Source: Pleomorphomonas sp. (GTDB lineage: Bacteria > Pseudomonadota > Alphaproteobacteria > Rhizobiales > Pleomorphomonadaceae). From it: a stretch of DNA of 32,295 bases. The notes under the pieces are model-generated. The model searched no databases. It had not been told where the DNA came from and worked only from the letters and a program-made list of their open reading frames with translations. Numbering within the stretch: position 1 is the stretch's first letter; every line of letters begins with the position of its first letter. The DNA is taken from contig JAUVXG010000029.1 of the NCBI GenBank assembly GCA_030603685.1, positions 1-32,295 of the forward strand, read 5' to 3'. Positions 32,240-32,295 of the stretch are shown piece by piece. The position numbers were made by a program, and so were the translations under genes.

Positions 32240-32295
32240 GTCGGTTCCCCTGGTCGGGACGGGCGGCGACCCGATGCGCGCGTTGACGCGTCGGC

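Noticed and set aside
1-32295. CRISPR array, tRNA or rRNA genes, insertion sequences, attachment sites
   Set aside because: No regularly spaced repeats, tRNA-like cloverleaf, rRNA signatures or transposase motifs were seen on reading.

Overview
The window looks like chromosomal DNA from a high-GC alphaproteobacterium, most likely of the order Hyphomicrobiales (Rhizobiales). Pointers are a ChpT histidine phosphotransferase beside cheA, DUF1134, DUF2336 and DUF1062 family proteins, a Zur-type palindrome in front of zinc-uptake genes, and an extragenic hairpin of a kind common in that order (9203-9231). The assignment rests on family recognition only. No rRNA, tRNA, CRISPR array, transposase or phage gene was seen.

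Layout. 1-3.2 kb: three separate plus-strand metabolic genes (GFA-type zinc protein, purine nucleoside permease, old yellow enzyme), closed by a strong hairpin. 3.2-4.8 kb: minus-strand HTH/DUF2975 regulator-membrane pair with its own promoter, and a DUF1062 gene. 4.76-5.45 kb: about 700 bp with no supportable gene. 5.45-9.0 kb: a PAS-PAS-GAF sensor with no output domain, then ruvC-ruvA followed by a short-chain dehydrogenase where ruvB might be expected. 9.2-11.1 kb: an exported proline-rich protein and a nitroreductase.

11.2-17.9 kb: a minus-strand chemotaxis-type cluster, transcribed chpT - cheA - cheW - cheY - cheB - cheR, with ATGA overlaps at cheA/cheW and cheB/cheR and a terminator after cheR. 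CheA is a hybrid with two CheW-like domains and a C-terminal receiver. No chemoreceptor or cheD is present. 18.1-20.3 kb: YHS, DUF1134 and coiled-coil envelope proteins. 20.3-22.2 kb: a Zur-box zinc importer operon (small membrane protein, ATPase, permease) without znuA. 22.2-24.4 kb: an AT-rich leader, a MarR regulator and a CNNM/CBS membrane protein.

24.5-28.8 kb: an unrecognised protein, a lytic transglycosylase-like protein whose leader can fold over its ribosome-binding site, a YqaA-type membrane protein, and a convergent DUF2336/HPt pair. 28.8-32.2 kb: nadK, cutA, an AI-2E family transporter starting with TTG, and a short-chain dehydrogenase-like protein lacking the catalytic lysine.

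A possible functional thread is phosphorelay signalling: ChpT, the hybrid CheA, a stand-alone HPt protein, DUF2336 and several weak CtrA-like motifs. I saw no unmistakably new system. The best leads are the ChpT/CheA linkage, the small Zur-controlled membrane protein, the Shine-Dalgarno-covering hairpin and the two odd, possibly decayed proteins (output-less sensor, SDR without lysine).
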